Positions 20,270 through 30,681 of a DNA stretch of 64,000 bases are shown here, piece after piece (within the stretch, counting starts at the first letter, position 1; every line of letters starts with the position of its first letter). The notes below the pieces were generated by a model. The model made no database searches. It was not told the origin of the DNA and worked only from the letters and a program-made list of their open reading frames with translations. This DNA comes from Staphylococcus aureus (GTDB taxonomy: Bacteria > Bacillota > Bacilli > Staphylococcales > Staphylococcaceae). The DNA lies in the NCBI RefSeq assembly GCF_001027105.1, contig NZ_CP011526.1, positions 620,001-684,000 of the forward strand, read 5' to 3'. Both the position numbers and the translations under genes were made by a program.

Positions 20270-22312
20270 TTGGAAATATTTGAAACAATTCTTATATTTA
20301 TAGCTGTTGTGATACTAAGTTCGTTTGTCCATACTTTCATACCTAAAGTACCCCTAGCATTTATACAAATTTTCTTGGGCATGTTACTATTTATTACCCC
20401 AATCCCTGTTCAATTTAATTTTGATTCTGAATTGTTTATGGTAACAATGATTGCGCCTTTGTTATTTGTAGAAGGTGTTAATGTTTCTAGAGTCCATTTA
20501 AGGAAATATATTAAGCCAGTGATGATGATGGCATTAGGATTAGTCATTACTACTGTGATAGGTGTAGGTTTATTTATTCATTGGATTTGGCCAGATTTAC
20601 CTATTGGAGCAGCATTTGCAATTGCTGCCATTCTTTGTCCTACTGATGCAGTAGCAGTGCAAGCAATCACTAAAGGAAAGGTCTTGCCAAAAGGAGCAAT
20701 GACAATTCTTGAAGGTGAGTCATTATTGAATGATGCTGCTGGTATTATTTCATTTAAAATAGCTGTTGGAGTATTAGTTACAGGTGCTTTTTCACTTGTT
20801 GATGCTGTTCAGTTGTTTTTAATTGCATCAATTGGTGGCGCAGTGGTTGGTTTACTTATAGGTATGGCATTAGTAAGGTTCCGATTAACATTGATGCGTC
20901 GAGGATATGAAAACATTAATATGTTTACAATTATTCAATTGTTAACACCATTTGTTACGTATTTAATTGCTGAATTGTTTCACGCATCAGGAATCATTGC
21001 AGCAGTAGTTGCAGGACTTGTACATGGTTTCGAACGTGACAGAATTATGCAAGTACGTACACAACTGCAAATGAGTTACAATCATACATGGAATATACTA
21101 GGTTATGTTTTAAATGGCTTTGTTTTTTCAATATTAGGATTTTTAGTACCTGAAGTTATTATTAAAATTATCAAAACAGAACCGCACAATTTAATCTTTT
21201 TAATAGGCATCACTATTGTTGTTGCTTTAGCTGTCTATCTATTTAGATTTGTTTGGGTTTATGTCTTATATCCTTATTTTTATTTAGCCATCAGTCCATT
21301 CCAAAAAATGATGACTAAAAATGATGATGATAATCCAACGACTGAGAAACCACCAAAGCGAAGTTTATACGCTTTAATTATGACGTTATGTGGTGTGCAT
21401 GGAACAATTTCTTTAGCAATCGCATTAACGTTACCGTATTTTTTAGCAGGGCATCATGCTTTTACGTATAGAAACGACTTATTATTTATTGCATCTGGTA
21501 TGGTTATTATTAGTTTGGTAGTTGCGCAAGTATTATTGCCATTATTAACGAAACCTGCACCTAAAACAGTAATTGGCAATATGTCGTTTAAAGTTGCTAG
21601 AATTTATATATTAGAACAAGTTATTGATTATCTAAATCAAAAATCTACTTTCGAAACAAGTTTTAAATATGGTAACGTGATTAAAGAATATCATGATAAA
21701 TTAGCATTTTTAAAAACTGTAGAGAAAGATGATGAAAACTCTAAAGAATTAGAACGTCTACAAAAAATTGCTTTTAATGTAGAAACAAAAACATTAGAGT
21801 CTTTAGTAGATGAAGGACAAATAACGAATAGTGTACTTGAAAACTATATGCGTTATGCTGAAAGAACACAGGTATATAGACAAGCATCATTAATAAGAAG
21901 AATGATTGTATTATTACGAGGTGCTTTATTAAAACGAAGAGTACAAACGAGAGTGAACTCCGCATCTTCACTTAGTGTTACGGATAACTTAATGGAATTA
22001 AATAAAATTAATAAATTAGTCCATTATAATGTGGTTAGTCGTTTGTCTAAGGAAACAACAAAAGATAATACACTTGAAGTTGGAATGGTTTGTGACGGTT
22101 ATTTAATGCGAATTGAAAACTTAACACCATCAAATTTCTTCAACTCAGCAAGTGAAGATACGATTACTAAAATTAAATTAAATGCATTGAGAGAACAACG
22201 TCGCATTTTACGTGAGTTGATTGATACAGATGAAGTATCAGAAGGTACAGCGTTAAAACTAAGAGAAGCCATCAATTATGATGAAATGGTTATTGTAGAT
22301 AGTATGACGTAG
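20270..22312 (+). CDS. CPA1-family Na+(K+)/H+ antiporter
   Basis: A 680-residue monovalent cation/proton antiporter. The first 420 residues form about 12 spans. The ion-binding Asp is in AILCPTDAVAVQAITKG (residues about 118-134), and GESLLNDAAGIISFKIAVGV and HGTISLAIALTLP are family signatures. The last 240 residues are a soluble, charged, helical tail (TKTLESLVDEGQ; RRMIVLLRGALLKRRVQTRV) that probably regulates transport. The start is TTG with AGAGAGGTGAAAG upstream. It follows mnh2 but is separated by a terminator, so it is its own unit. Which cation it moves is not visible. Confidence 0.88.
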   Translation: MEIFETILIFIAVVILSSFVHTFIPKVPLAFIQIFLGMLLFITPIPVQFNFDSELFMVTMIAPLLFVEGVNVSRVHLRKYIKPVMMMALGLVITTVIGVGLFIHWIWPDLPIGAAFAIAAILCPTDAVAVQAITKGKVLPKGAMTILEGESLLNDAAGIISFKIAVGVLVTGAFSLVDAVQLFLIASIGGAVVGLLIGMALVRFRLTLMRRGYENINMFTIIQLLTPFVTYLIAELFHASGIIAAVVAGLVHGFERDRIMQVRTQLQMSYNHTWNILGYVLNGFVFSILGFLVPEVIIKIIKTEPHNLIFLIGITIVVALAVYLFRFVWVYVLYPYFYLAISPFQKMMTKNDDDNPTTEKPPKRSLYALIMTLCGVHGTISLAIALTLPYFLAGHHAFTYRNDLLFIASGMVIISLVVAQVLLPLLTKPAPKTVIGNMSFKVARIYILEQVIDYLNQKSTFETSFKYGNVIKEYHDKLAFLKTVEKDDENSKELERLQKIAFNVETKTLESLVDEGQITNSVLENYMRYAERTQVYRQASLIRRMIVLLRGALLKRRVQTRVNSASSLSVTDNLMELNKINKLVHYNVVSRLSKETTKDNTLEVGMVCDGYLMRIENLTPSNFFNSASEDTITKIKLNALREQRRILRELIDTDEVSEGTALKLREAINYDEMVIVDSMT

Positions 22313-22325
22313 TTCCTAATTATGC

Positions 22326-22377
22326 TAAAAGGGATTGATGAAAAACTGAAGGGCTTTTCATCAATCCCTTTTATTTT
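22326..22377 (+). terminator. Intrinsic terminator after the CPA1 antiporter
   Basis: AAAAGGGATTGATGAAAA pairs with TTTTCATCAATCCCTTTT and is followed by ATTTT; a very stable stem. Confidence 0.9.
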
Positions 22378-22505
22378 AGGGGAATTGAATAGATAGTTTT
22401 AAACTATACGAATTATTAATATTTGAGATTTAATTGAAATAAGTTTTAAAAATTGGAGGAGATAGATTAAGCGAAGTCATTTAAAGGTGAAGTTAAGTGT
22501 ATTCA

Positions 22506-22548
22506 CAAAAAATAGCCACACTCATATGACATCGGATGAGTGTGGCTT
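22506..22548 (-). terminator. Terminator of mntABC-rsaC
   Basis: AGCCACACTCAT pairs perfectly with ATGAGTGTGGCT; on the minus strand it is followed by ATTTTTTG. Confidence 0.9.
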
Positions 22549-22765
22549 AAGGATCTATGGGGGGAGGAAACCATAGATGTTTACTTTGATAGGCCAGATT
22601 AAATATCAAAGTATGCGATTATTTATAGCTTGATGCAAAAGTGGTATGCCTATTAAAAGTTACTGCACATAGCTTTTAATATTCCGTTCAAAGGAAAGGG
22701 GCATACAATTGAACAATCTGTAATAGTACTTTTAACCAGCTATGCTAAAAGTCTAGTAGGGAGAA

Positions 22766-23279
22766 CAGTTGTCCAATCACATAAGAACCTCTAACTTCGT
22801 TAGTACGATTAAGAAAAGCTTTTTAGTTAGTATGTAATACAATTTATTGACGCGCGTGAATCTCTTTTATAAGAGTGTGTAGGGAATGGCGTTGTATAAA
22901 TTGTATTAGAAGAACTTCTAACGCATCTCTGTGGTTAAAAGAGATGAAGGGAACGACAGTTTAATTAAAACTGCATAAGAACTTCTAGCTTTTCTCTCTC
23001 GTTCAAAGAGAAGCAGCTGTTCGCAGTTTAATCAAAACCACATAAAGCTTTTAACTTTACTCTTTGATTTAAAGAGTGATAAATGTTTACAGTTTAATTA
23101 AAACTGCATAAGAACTTCTAGCTTTTCTCTTTCGTTCAAAGAGAAGCAGCTGTTCGCAGTTTAATCAAAACCACATAAAGCTTTTAACTTTACTCTTTGA
23201 TTTAAAGAGTGACAAATGTTTACAGTTTAATTAAAACTGCATAAGAACTTCTAGCTTTTCTCTTTCGTTCAAAGAGAAG
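22766..23279 (-). repeat. 133-bp tandem repeat with 66/67-bp subunits inside RsaC
   Basis: ACAGTTTAATTAAAACTGCA begins at 22956, 23089 and 23222, exactly 133 bases apart; two full units and a third partial one are nearly identical. Each unit is itself two related halves (CAGTTTAATTAAAACTGCATA and CAGTTTAATCAAAACCACATA), each followed by a small hairpin (CTCTTTCGTTCAAAGAG; ACTCTTTGATTTAAAGAGT). More diverged copies reach back to 22766. Copy number is likely to differ between strains. Confidence 0.9.
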
Positions 23280-23471
23280 TTCTAATACCACCATATCGTG
23301 CGATCGGGAACGGTATATATATTAATAGGAGGGTAATATATATTTAACGCACGATATGGGACTATTAGCCTTCGACTTTGTTATGTTGATGTGTGGCCTA
23401 AAATATTGGAGATACCAATATTTTAGGTTGCATCAACATCAATTCATCTTACTTCATTAAAACACAGCGTG

Positions 23472-24401
23472 TTATTTCATGCTTCCGTGTACAGTTTCAA
23501 TATTTGATTTCATCATTTTGTAGTAAGAGTCACCTTTAGTGCCTTCTTTACCGATTGAATCTGTGTACACTTCACCAAAGATATCTTTCTTCGTTTCTTC
23601 AGATAAACTTTCCATTGCTTTCTTATCAACACTTGTTTCTACTAATAAGTGTTTTAATTTGTGCTTTTTAACAAACTCAATAGCTTGTCTCATTTGTTCA
23701 GGTGTACCTTGTTTTTCAGTGTTAATTTCCCAAATATAACCTGGTGTAATACCGTATTGTTTTGAGAAGTACTTGAAGGCACCTTCACTTGTAATCATGG
23801 CACGTTGTTCTTTTGGAATGTCATTAAATTTGTCTTTACTGTCATTATTTAATTTTTCCAATTGAGCAATGTATTTGTTACCTTGCTTTTCATAATCTGC
23901 TTTATGTTTTTTGTCGTTATCGATAAATGTTTGTTGAATTGTTTTTACGTATTTAATACCGTTATCTAAACTTAACCATGCGTGTGGATCTTGTTTATCT
24001 TTGTTGCCTTCTTCACCGTTTAAATAGATAGGTTTAACATCTTTTGATACTGCGATAACTTTTTTATCTTTTAATGATTTACCAGCCTGTTCTAAGGCTT
24101 TTTCAAACCAACCGTTACCAGTCTCTAAATTTAATCCGTTGTATAAAATAACGTCAGCGTCAGTTAACTTTTTAATATCTTTAGGTTTAACTTCATATTC
24201 ATGAGGATCTTGACCAACAGGTACAATACTATGAATATCGACGTTGTCTCCACCAACATTTTTAGCCATATCATATAAAATTGAATTCGTCGTTACTACT
24301 TTTAATTTGCCATTTGACTTATCACTGCTTTGTTTACCACCAGTACCACATGCAGCAACTAGAAGTAATAAGGCTAATAATAAAGGTACTAATTTTTTCA
24401 T
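23472..24401 (-). CDS. mntC: Manganese-binding lipoprotein MntC
   Basis: A 309-residue substrate-binding lipoprotein of the Mn/Zn cluster A-I family. The lipobox is LVAAC (Cys about residue 18). The four metal ligands of this family are visible: His in GQDPHEYE, His in QDPHAWLS, Glu in ITSEGAFKYF and Asp in VYTDSIG. It captures Mn2+ outside the membrane for MntAB and is a studied vaccine antigen. It overlaps mntB by four bases and has the ribosome site CGAGGAAG. The RNA downstream becomes RsaC. Confidence 0.97.
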   Translation of the reverse strand: MKKLVPLLLALLLLVAACGTGGKQSSDKSNGKLKVVTTNSILYDMAKNVGGDNVDIHSIVPVGQDPHEYEVKPKDIKKLTDADVILYNGLNLETGNGWFEKALEQAGKSLKDKKVIAVSKDVKPIYLNGEEGNKDKQDPHAWLSLDNGIKYVKTIQQTFIDNDKKHKADYEKQGNKYIAQLEKLNNDSKDKFNDIPKEQRAMITSEGAFKYFSKQYGITPGYIWEINTEKQGTPEQMRQAIEFVKKHKLKHLLVETSVDKKAMESLSEETKKDIFGEVYTDSIGKEGTKGDSYYKMMKSNIETVHGSMK

Positions 24402-25234
24402 GTTAAACTTCCTCGTTTCTTTCTATTCGTAAATTTTGTGAAAAATAATGTGATGATATAAATTACAAACGTACAAAGTACGATTGTCGCACCACTAGGA
24501 ATGTTGTAAATATAGCTGTAATAAAGTCCGACAATTGAACTTATGACACTTATTAAACTTGCTATAATCATCATTGAGTATAGTTTTTTACTAATTAAAA
24601 ATGCTGTAGATGCAGGTGTAATTAATAATGCAACTACAAGAATAATACCTACCGTTTGAATACTTGCTACTGTTACTAATGAGAGTAACAACATCACAAA
24701 GTAATGTAATAACGTCGTATTTAGACCACTCATTCTACTAAACGTTGGATCGAATGTAGAAATCATTAATGGACGATAGAAAATAATGATTAGAATAAGG
24801 ACGATTGAACCAATCACAATAGTTGTTAAAAATGCACTATTTGTGATTGCCAGTAAATTACCAAACAGAATATGGTACAAATCTGTCGTAGTGTTTATTA
24901 AGCTAATAATAATAATCCCCGAAGCTAAGAAAGCGGTAAAACTAATTCCAATAGCGGCGTCAGGTTTCGTTTTACTACTAGATGTGATATAACCGATAAA
25001 AATACTTGCGATCATACCAGTTATAAGTGCGCCTACAAACATTGGAATACCAAATAAGAATGATAGGGCAACACCAGGTAATACTGCGTGACTCATTGCA
25101 TCTCCCATTAATGAAAGACCACGTAATACAATTAAACTACCAACTGTACCACAAACTATCCCTACAATAATTGAAGTTATCAATGCTCGATTCAAGAATT
25201 GATATGTAAATAAATGTTCGACAAACTCTAACAT
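24398..25234 (-). CDS. mntB: Manganese ABC permease MntB
   Basis: A 278-residue ABC-3 family membrane protein with about eight or nine spans, which forms the Mn2+ channel. Conserved: GLSLMGDAMSHAVLPGVALS (residues about 38-58, containing the Asp and His of the metal path) and SIQTVGIILVVALLITPAST. It overlaps mntA by seven bases and mntC by four, so the three are translated as a unit. The ribosome site is AGGAGC. Confidence 0.97.
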   Translation of the reverse strand: MLEFVEHLFTYQFLNRALITSIIVGIVCGTVGSLIVLRGLSLMGDAMSHAVLPGVALSFLFGIPMFVGALITGMIASIFIGYITSSSKTKPDAAIGISFTAFLASGIIIISLINTTTDLYHILFGNLLAITNSAFLTTIVIGSIVLILIIIFYRPLMISTFDPTFSRMSGLNTTLLHYFVMLLLSLVTVASIQTVGIILVVALLITPASTAFLISKKLYSMMIIASLISVISSIVGLYYSYIYNIPSGATIVLCTFVIYIITLFFTKFTNRKKRGSLT

Positions 25235-25971
25235 GTTATATTGCTCCTTTGACTAGGGTCACTACAGTCAGTGCTACTCATAAATGTTTCGTTTAAGCGA
25301 GTGACACTCATAGCCTCTTCACTATCACCAAAGTATCGTAATGTTTGATTTAATAGAATAATGCGATCAAAGTATTGCTTTGCTTTTGATAGATCATGGT
25401 GGATGATAAGAATAAGTTTTCCTTGTTGTTTTAAGTTCTCGATTTTTGTCATGATTAATTTTTCGCTACTAAAATCAATTCCGACAAACGGCTCATCTAG
25501 AAAATAAACTTCACTTTCGGACATCAATGCTCTTGCTACTAGCACACGTTGTAATTGTCCACCACTTAATTCTGAAATTTGTCGATGACGTAAAGATTCT
25601 AATTCTAAATCGCTTAATAACTGTTTGAGTTTATCCCTTGCTGATTTATTAGGTCGTCTAAACCATCCAATTTCTTTGTAGCAACCTGATAAAATCACTT
25701 GTTCCACACTTATAGGAAAATCTAAATCAATATGTGCTTTTTGTGGAATATATGTAATATGTTGCAGTTGTTGTTGTATAGGTTTGTTATATAACAATTT
25801 AGTACCGGTAGCATTAAATTCACCAATTAAAGACTTGATAAGGGAAGATTTACCAGCACCATTCGGGCCCATGATACCAATTATTTCGCCGCGTACTGGT
25901 ATCGATAAGGAAATGTTTTTAAGTACATGCTTATTACCTAAAAACAGATTTAAATCTTTTGTTTCTAACAA
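25228..25971 (-). CDS. mntA: Manganese ABC transporter ATPase MntA
   Basis: A 247-residue ATP-binding subunit. Walker A is GPNGAGKSS (residues about 35-43), the ABC signature is ELSGGQLQR, Walker B is VYFLDEPFVGID and the switch His is in LIIHHDLSK. It powers MntB/MntC import. The start is a TTG with GGAGG nine bases upstream. The promoter and a DtxR-type operator lie just before the gene. Confidence 0.96.
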   Translation of the reverse strand: MLETKDLNLFLGNKHVLKNISLSIPVRGEIIGIMGPNGAGKSSLIKSLIGEFNATGTKLLYNKPIQQQLQHITYIPQKAHIDLDFPISVEQVILSGCYKEIGWFRRPNKSARDKLKQLLSDLELESLRHRQISELSGGQLQRVLVARALMSESEVYFLDEPFVGIDFSSEKLIMTKIENLKQQGKLILIIHHDLSKAKQYFDRIILLNQTLRYFGDSEEAMSVTRLNETFMSSTDCSDPSQRSNITC

Positions 25972-25993
25972 ACGTTTATACCTCCTAATTAAA

Positions 25994-26013
25994 AGTTTAG
26001 GCTAACCTAATTA
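25994..26013. promoter_or_regulatory. MntR operator of mntABC
   Basis: TTTAGGCTAACCTAA is a dyad (TTAGG.TAACCTAA) of the DtxR/MntR type. It covers the predicted RNA start of mntABC (near 26012), as expected for Mn-dependent repression by the adjacent mntR product. Confidence 0.8.
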
Positions 26014-26018
26014 ATTGT

Positions 26019-26048
26019 ATAATAAACTGAGAATATTTATCATGTCAA
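26019..26048 (-). promoter_or_regulatory. mntABC promoter
   Basis: On the minus strand TTGACA (26043-26048), an 18-base spacer, then TATTAT (26019-26024). Confidence 0.7.
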
Positions 26049-26057
26049 GTAAATTCG

Positions 26058-26066
26058 TGATATAAT
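26058..26066 (+). promoter_or_regulatory. mntR promoter
   Basis: TGATATAAT is an extended -10 located 27 bases before the mntR start. It is divergent from, and partly back-to-back with, the mntABC promoter. Confidence 0.6.
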
Positions 26067-26092
26067 ATAGACAATGTATGTGAGGTGAAAGT

Positions 26093-26737
26093 ATGTTAAC
26101 TGAAGAAAAAGAGGACTATTTAAAGGCAATCCTTACGAATAATGGCGATAAAAACTTTGTGACAAATAAAATCTTATCTCAATTTTTAAATATTAAGCCT
26201 CCATCTGTAAGTGAAATGGTAGGACGTCTTGAAAAAGCAGGCTATGTTGAAACAAAACCATACAAAGGTGTTAGATTAACAGAGGATGGTTTAACGCATA
26301 CGCTTGATATCATTAAGAGACATCGACTATTAGAATTATTTTTAATAGAAATATTGAAATATAATTGGGAAGAAGTACATCAAGAAGCAGAAATTTTAGA
26401 ACATCGAATTTCAGATTTATTTGTTGAAAGGCTGGATAGCCTGTTAAATTTCCCAGAAACTTGCCCGCACGGCGGTGTGATTCCTAGAAATAATGAATAT
26501 AAAGAGAAATATATAACAACGATTTTGAATTATGAACCTGGTGATATCGTTACAATCAAACGTGTGAGAGATAAGACCGATTTGCTAATATATTTGTCTA
26601 GTAAAGATATTTCTATTGGTAATGAAGTGGAAATTGTATCGAAAGATGAAATGAATAAAGTAATTATCATTAAACGTAATGATAATGTAATTATTGTCAG
26701 TTACGAAAATGCAATGAACATGTTTGCTGAAAAATAA
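26093..26737 (+). CDS. mntR: Manganese-dependent repressor MntR
   Basis: A 214-residue DtxR-family metalloregulator. The N-terminal winged helix contains FLNIKPPSVSEMVGRLEKAG (recognition helix, about residues 31-50); the dimerisation and metal domain has HRLLELFLIEIL and EEVHQEAEILEHRISD (ligands Glu and His), then CPHGGVIP. A C-terminal FeoA/SH3-like domain (about residues 145-214) is present. With Mn2+ it represses the divergent mntABC operon. The start has GAGGTGAAAGT. Confidence 0.96.
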   Translation: MLTEEKEDYLKAILTNNGDKNFVTNKILSQFLNIKPPSVSEMVGRLEKAGYVETKPYKGVRLTEDGLTHTLDIIKRHRLLELFLIEILKYNWEEVHQEAEILEHRISDLFVERLDSLLNFPETCPHGGVIPRNNEYKEKYITTILNYEPGDIVTIKRVRDKTDLLIYLSSKDISIGNEVEIVSKDEMNKVIIIKRNDNVIIVSYENAMNMFAEK

Positions 26738-26812
26738 AATAAAGAAGCCATAAAGATATCCATGATTGAACTGATAAAGACATATGGATAATTGCTTTAG
26801 GCTTCTTTTTTA
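26738..26812. terminator. Bidirectional terminator between mntR and the M50 gene
   Basis: AAAGAAGCC pairs with GGCTTCTTTTTT, with an inner TATCCAT/ATGGATA stem; a T run occurs on both strands. Confidence 0.8.
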
Positions 26813-26816
26813 TTAG

Positions 26817-27569
26817 TTAATTTATCAAGTGAGTATATTTGAGTAAAATATTCACTGCATAAAGATTGAAGATAATCCAGATTGTACTATAAATGAAGAT
26901 AGGTACATGACTGAGTTCTTTAAGTGCACTACCATCCCACTGTGGACTCGGACGCTGGAAAGTCAATTTAGCAATCGTCCAACTAGATTGTAGAACTTCG
27001 CCTAATAATACACCTAAAATATATTGATAACTCATTGTGACAAGTAGTTGAATTTCTACTATATTTTCATCTTTTAATATAAAATACAACATGATAGAAA
27101 TTAAAGTTATAACAACAATGGGTGAGCCTTTTCTAGATGTTAAAATTAAAAAATAAATAAATATCAATAAATAGGTAAATATAAAGAAACTAGGTATCTG
27201 ATAATGGCTCGACGCTAAACCTATCAATAACATAATAGGTGGCATAAAATAACCACCAATCGTTGTAAGCCATTGGCCTGCTAGATGTCTAGATTGTGTA
27301 ATTGCGAATCCTTGTTGTAATGTCTGTTGTCGCTCTCGTGGACTTGTTACAATGACTAAATCTTTTGCACGGCCACCAGCGAGTTTATTAAACAGTACAT
27401 GACCAAATTCATGTGTTAAAACAGGGATATAGTTTAAAATGACATCTAAATAGTTCAAAACAGGCTTATGTCTATATTGATGAATAGCAATATAACAAGC
27501 TGCAACAATAACGATAATGTATATATTAAGTTGAATTGTCGTATTAAAAAAGTTTGATAAATAATTCAT
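26817..27569 (-). CDS. M50-like membrane metallopeptidase
   Basis: A 250-residue membrane protein with the zinc protease motif HEFGHVLFNKLAGG (HExxH, residues about 68-72) inside the first third, and about six spans, as in M50 site-2-type peptidases of the M50B (YhfT/SpoIVFB-like) group. A second metal Asp, expected in a later span, is not certain. The ATG at 27569 is used because GAGGTTAACA stands just before it; the longer frame begins on the ribosome site itself. It faces mntR and shares its terminator. Substrate unknown. Confidence 0.7.
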   Translation of the reverse strand: MNYLSNFFNTTIQLNIYIIVIVAACYIAIHQYRHKPVLNYLDVILNYIPVLTHEFGHVLFNKLAGGRAKDLVIVTSPRERQQTLQQGFAITQSRHLAGQWLTTIGGYFMPPIMLLIGLASSHYQIPSFFIFTYLLIFIYFLILTSRKGSPIVVITLISIMLYFILKDENIVEIQLLVTMSYQYILGVLLGEVLQSSWTIAKLTFQRPSPQWDGSALKELSHVPIFIYSTIWIIFNLYAVNILLKYTHLIN

Positions 27570-27804
27570 TGTTAACCTCATATAAGATATTAATTTAAAG
27601 TTTGCTTATCACTTATTATAAATGATATTGGCATCAATAGCGTTAGACTTTAGACTTACCTTAGTTAAACTAATTTTAATTTTTGAAAAGGTGAATATGT
27701 GTTAAAATAAAGCAAAATCATTTCGATATAAATAGGATGAATATAAATACTGTTAATATTGATTACACTAACATAATAATGAAATAAGATAGGAGATTCC
27801 TGTT

Positions 27805-28569
27805 ATGACTGTTGAAGAAAGATCCAATACAGCCAAAGTTGACATTTTAGGGGTCGATTTTGATAATACAACAATGTTGCAAATGGTTGAAAATATTAAA
27901 ACCTTTTTTGCAAATCAATCAACGAATAATCTTTTTATAGTAACAGCCAACCCTGAAATAGTGAATTACGCGACGACACATCAAGCGTATTTAGAGTTAA
28001 TAAATCAAGCGAGCTATATTGTTGCTGATGGGACAGGAGTAGTCAAAGCTTCGCATCGTTTAAAGCAACCTCTAGCGCATCGTATACCTGGTATTGAGTT
28101 GATGGATGAATGTTTGAAAATTGCTCATGTAAATCATCAAAAAGTATTTTTGCTAGGGGCAACTAATGAAGTTGTAGAAGCGGCACAATATGCATTGCAA
28201 CAAAGATATCCAAACATATCGTTTGCACATCATCACGGTTATATTGATTTAGAAGATGAGACAGTAGTGAAACGAATTAAACTGTTTAAACCTGATTACA
28301 TATTTGTAGGTATGGGATTCCCTAAACAAGAAGAATGGATTATGACACATGAAAACCAATTTGAATCTACAGTGATGATGGGCGTAGGTGGTTCTCTTGA
28401 AGTATTTGCTGGGGCTAAAAAGAGAGCGCCTTATATCTTTAGAAAATTAAACATTGAATGGATATATAGAGCATTAATAGATTGGAAACGTATTGGTAGA
28501 TTAAAGAGTATTCCAATATTTATGTATAAAATAGCCAAAGCAAAAAGAAAAATAAAAAAGGCGAAATAA
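27805..28569 (+). CDS. tagA: N-acetylmannosamine transferase TagA/TarA
   Basis: A 254-residue WecG/TagA/CpsF (GT26) glycosyltransferase that adds ManNAc to lipid-linked GlcNAc, the second step of wall teichoic acid synthesis at the inner membrane face. Signatures: LFIVTANPEIVNYA, YIVADGTGVVKASH (the catalytic Asp region) and IFVGMGFPKQEEWIM. The C-terminus is very basic (KAKRKIKKAK), fitting membrane attachment. The ribosome site is AGGAGA. It faces tagH across a shared terminator. Confidence 0.96.
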   Translation: MTVEERSNTAKVDILGVDFDNTTMLQMVENIKTFFANQSTNNLFIVTANPEIVNYATTHQAYLELINQASYIVADGTGVVKASHRLKQPLAHRIPGIELMDECLKIAHVNHQKVFLLGATNEVVEAAQYALQQRYPNISFAHHHGYIDLEDETVVKRIKLFKPDYIFVGMGFPKQEEWIMTHENQFESTVMMGVGGSLEVFAGAKKRAPYIFRKLNIEWIYRALIDWKRIGRLKSIPIFMYKIAKAKRKIKKAK

Positions 28570-28583
28570 TCATGATGACAAAA

Positions 28584-28627
28584 ATAAAACCGAGGAAATC
28601 CTTAAATGGAGATTCTCGGTTTTTTCG
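28584..28627. terminator. Bidirectional terminator between tagA and tagH
   Basis: AAAACCGAGGA pairs with TCTCGGTTTT and T or A runs flank it on both sides. Confidence 0.8.
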
Positions 28628-28629
28628 GT

Positions 28630-29770
<1,141 letters not shown>

Positions 29771-30583
29771 ATGTCAGCAATAGGAACAGTTTTTAAAGAA
29801 CATGTAAAGAACTTTTATTTAATTCAAAGACTGGCTCAGTTTCAAGTTAAAATTATCAATCATAGTAACTATTTAGGTGTGGCTTGGGAATTAATTAACC
29901 CTGTTATGCAAATTATGGTTTACTGGATGGTTTTTGGATTAGGAATAAGAAGTAATGCACCAATTCATGGTGTACCTTTTGTTTATTGGTTATTGGTTGG
30001 TATCAGTATGTGGTTCTTCATCAACCAAGGTATTTTAGAAGGTACTAAAGCAATTACACAAAAGTTTAATCAAGTATCGAAAATGAACTTCCCGTTATCG
30101 ATAATACCGACATATATTGTGACAAGTAGATTTTATGGACATTTAGGCTTACTTTTACTTGTGATAATTGCATGTATGTTTACTGGTATTTATCCATCAA
30201 TACATATCATTCAATTATTGATATATGTACCGTTTTGTTTTTTCTTAACTGCCTCGGTGACGTTATTAACATCAACACTCGGTGTGTTAGTTAGAGATAC
30301 ACAAATGTTAATGCAAGCAATATTAAGAATATTATTTTACTTTTCACCAATTTTGTGGCTACCAAAGAACCATGGTATCAGTGGTTTAATTCATGAAATG
30401 ATGAAATATAATCCAGTTTACTTTATTGCTGAATCATACCGTGCAGCAATTTTATATCACGAATGGTATTTCATGGATCATTGGAAATTAATGTTATACA
30501 ATTTCGGTATTGTTGCCATTTTCTTTGCAATTGGTGCGTACTTACACATGAAATATAGAGATCAATTTGCAGACTTCTTGTAA
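29771..30583 (+). CDS. tagG: Teichoic acid export permease TagG/TarG
   Basis: A 270-residue ABC-2 type membrane protein with six spans, partner of TagH. Features: FQVKIINHSNYLGVAWELIN (the cytosolic coupling helix), then the spans VYWLLVGISMWFFI and LILFYFSPILWLP-like. It is the target of the antibiotic targocil. I use the ATG at 29771 (MSAIGTVFKEHVKNFYL), the accepted start; a TTG at 29750 would add seven residues. No strong ribosome site precedes either. Confidence 0.95.
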   Translation: MSAIGTVFKEHVKNFYLIQRLAQFQVKIINHSNYLGVAWELINPVMQIMVYWMVFGLGIRSNAPIHGVPFVYWLLVGISMWFFINQGILEGTKAITQKFNQVSKMNFPLSIIPTYIVTSRFYGHLGLLLLVIIACMFTGIYPSIHIIQLLIYVPFCFFLTASVTLLTSTLGVLVRDTQMLMQAILRILFYFSPILWLPKNHGISGLIHEMMKYNPVYFIAESYRAAILYHEWYFMDHWKLMLYNFGIVAIFFAIGAYLHMKYRDQFADFL

Positions 30584-30596
30584 TATATTTATATGA

Positions 30597-30641
30597 CGAA
30601 ACCCCGCTAACCATTAATAAATGGAAGTGGGGTTCATTTTT
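30597..30641 (+). terminator. Intrinsic terminator after tagG
   Basis: AACCCCGCT pairs with AGTGGGGTT (one G-T) and is followed by a T-rich run. Confidence 0.8.
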
Positions 30642-30681
30642 GTTTATAATTTAAGTAAATAACATATTAAGTTGGTGTATT

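Larger units (their letters stand above)
22505..23471 (-). ncRNA. rsaC: RsaC sRNA, 3' end of the mntABC transcript
   Basis: About 970 bases without a gene follow mntC and end at a terminator. From published work, RsaC is a long sRNA of about 1.1 kb released from the 3' end of mntABC mRNA under manganese starvation; it represses sodA. Its exact 5' end is not visible here and may lie in the end of mntC. The RNA is full of stems: a 20-bp-class stem at 23384-23442, a 12-bp perfect stem at 23291-23302/23348-23359, and stems at 22832-22908, 22582-22611 and 22553-22578. Several loops on the minus strand are C-rich (UUUCCUCCCC; ACCCUCCU). A 133-bp tandem repeat fills 22956-23279. Confidence 0.85.

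Noticed and set aside
22956..23279. Regular repeats that might be taken for a CRISPR array
   Set aside because: The units are 133-base tandem copies without unique spacers, and no cas genes are present.
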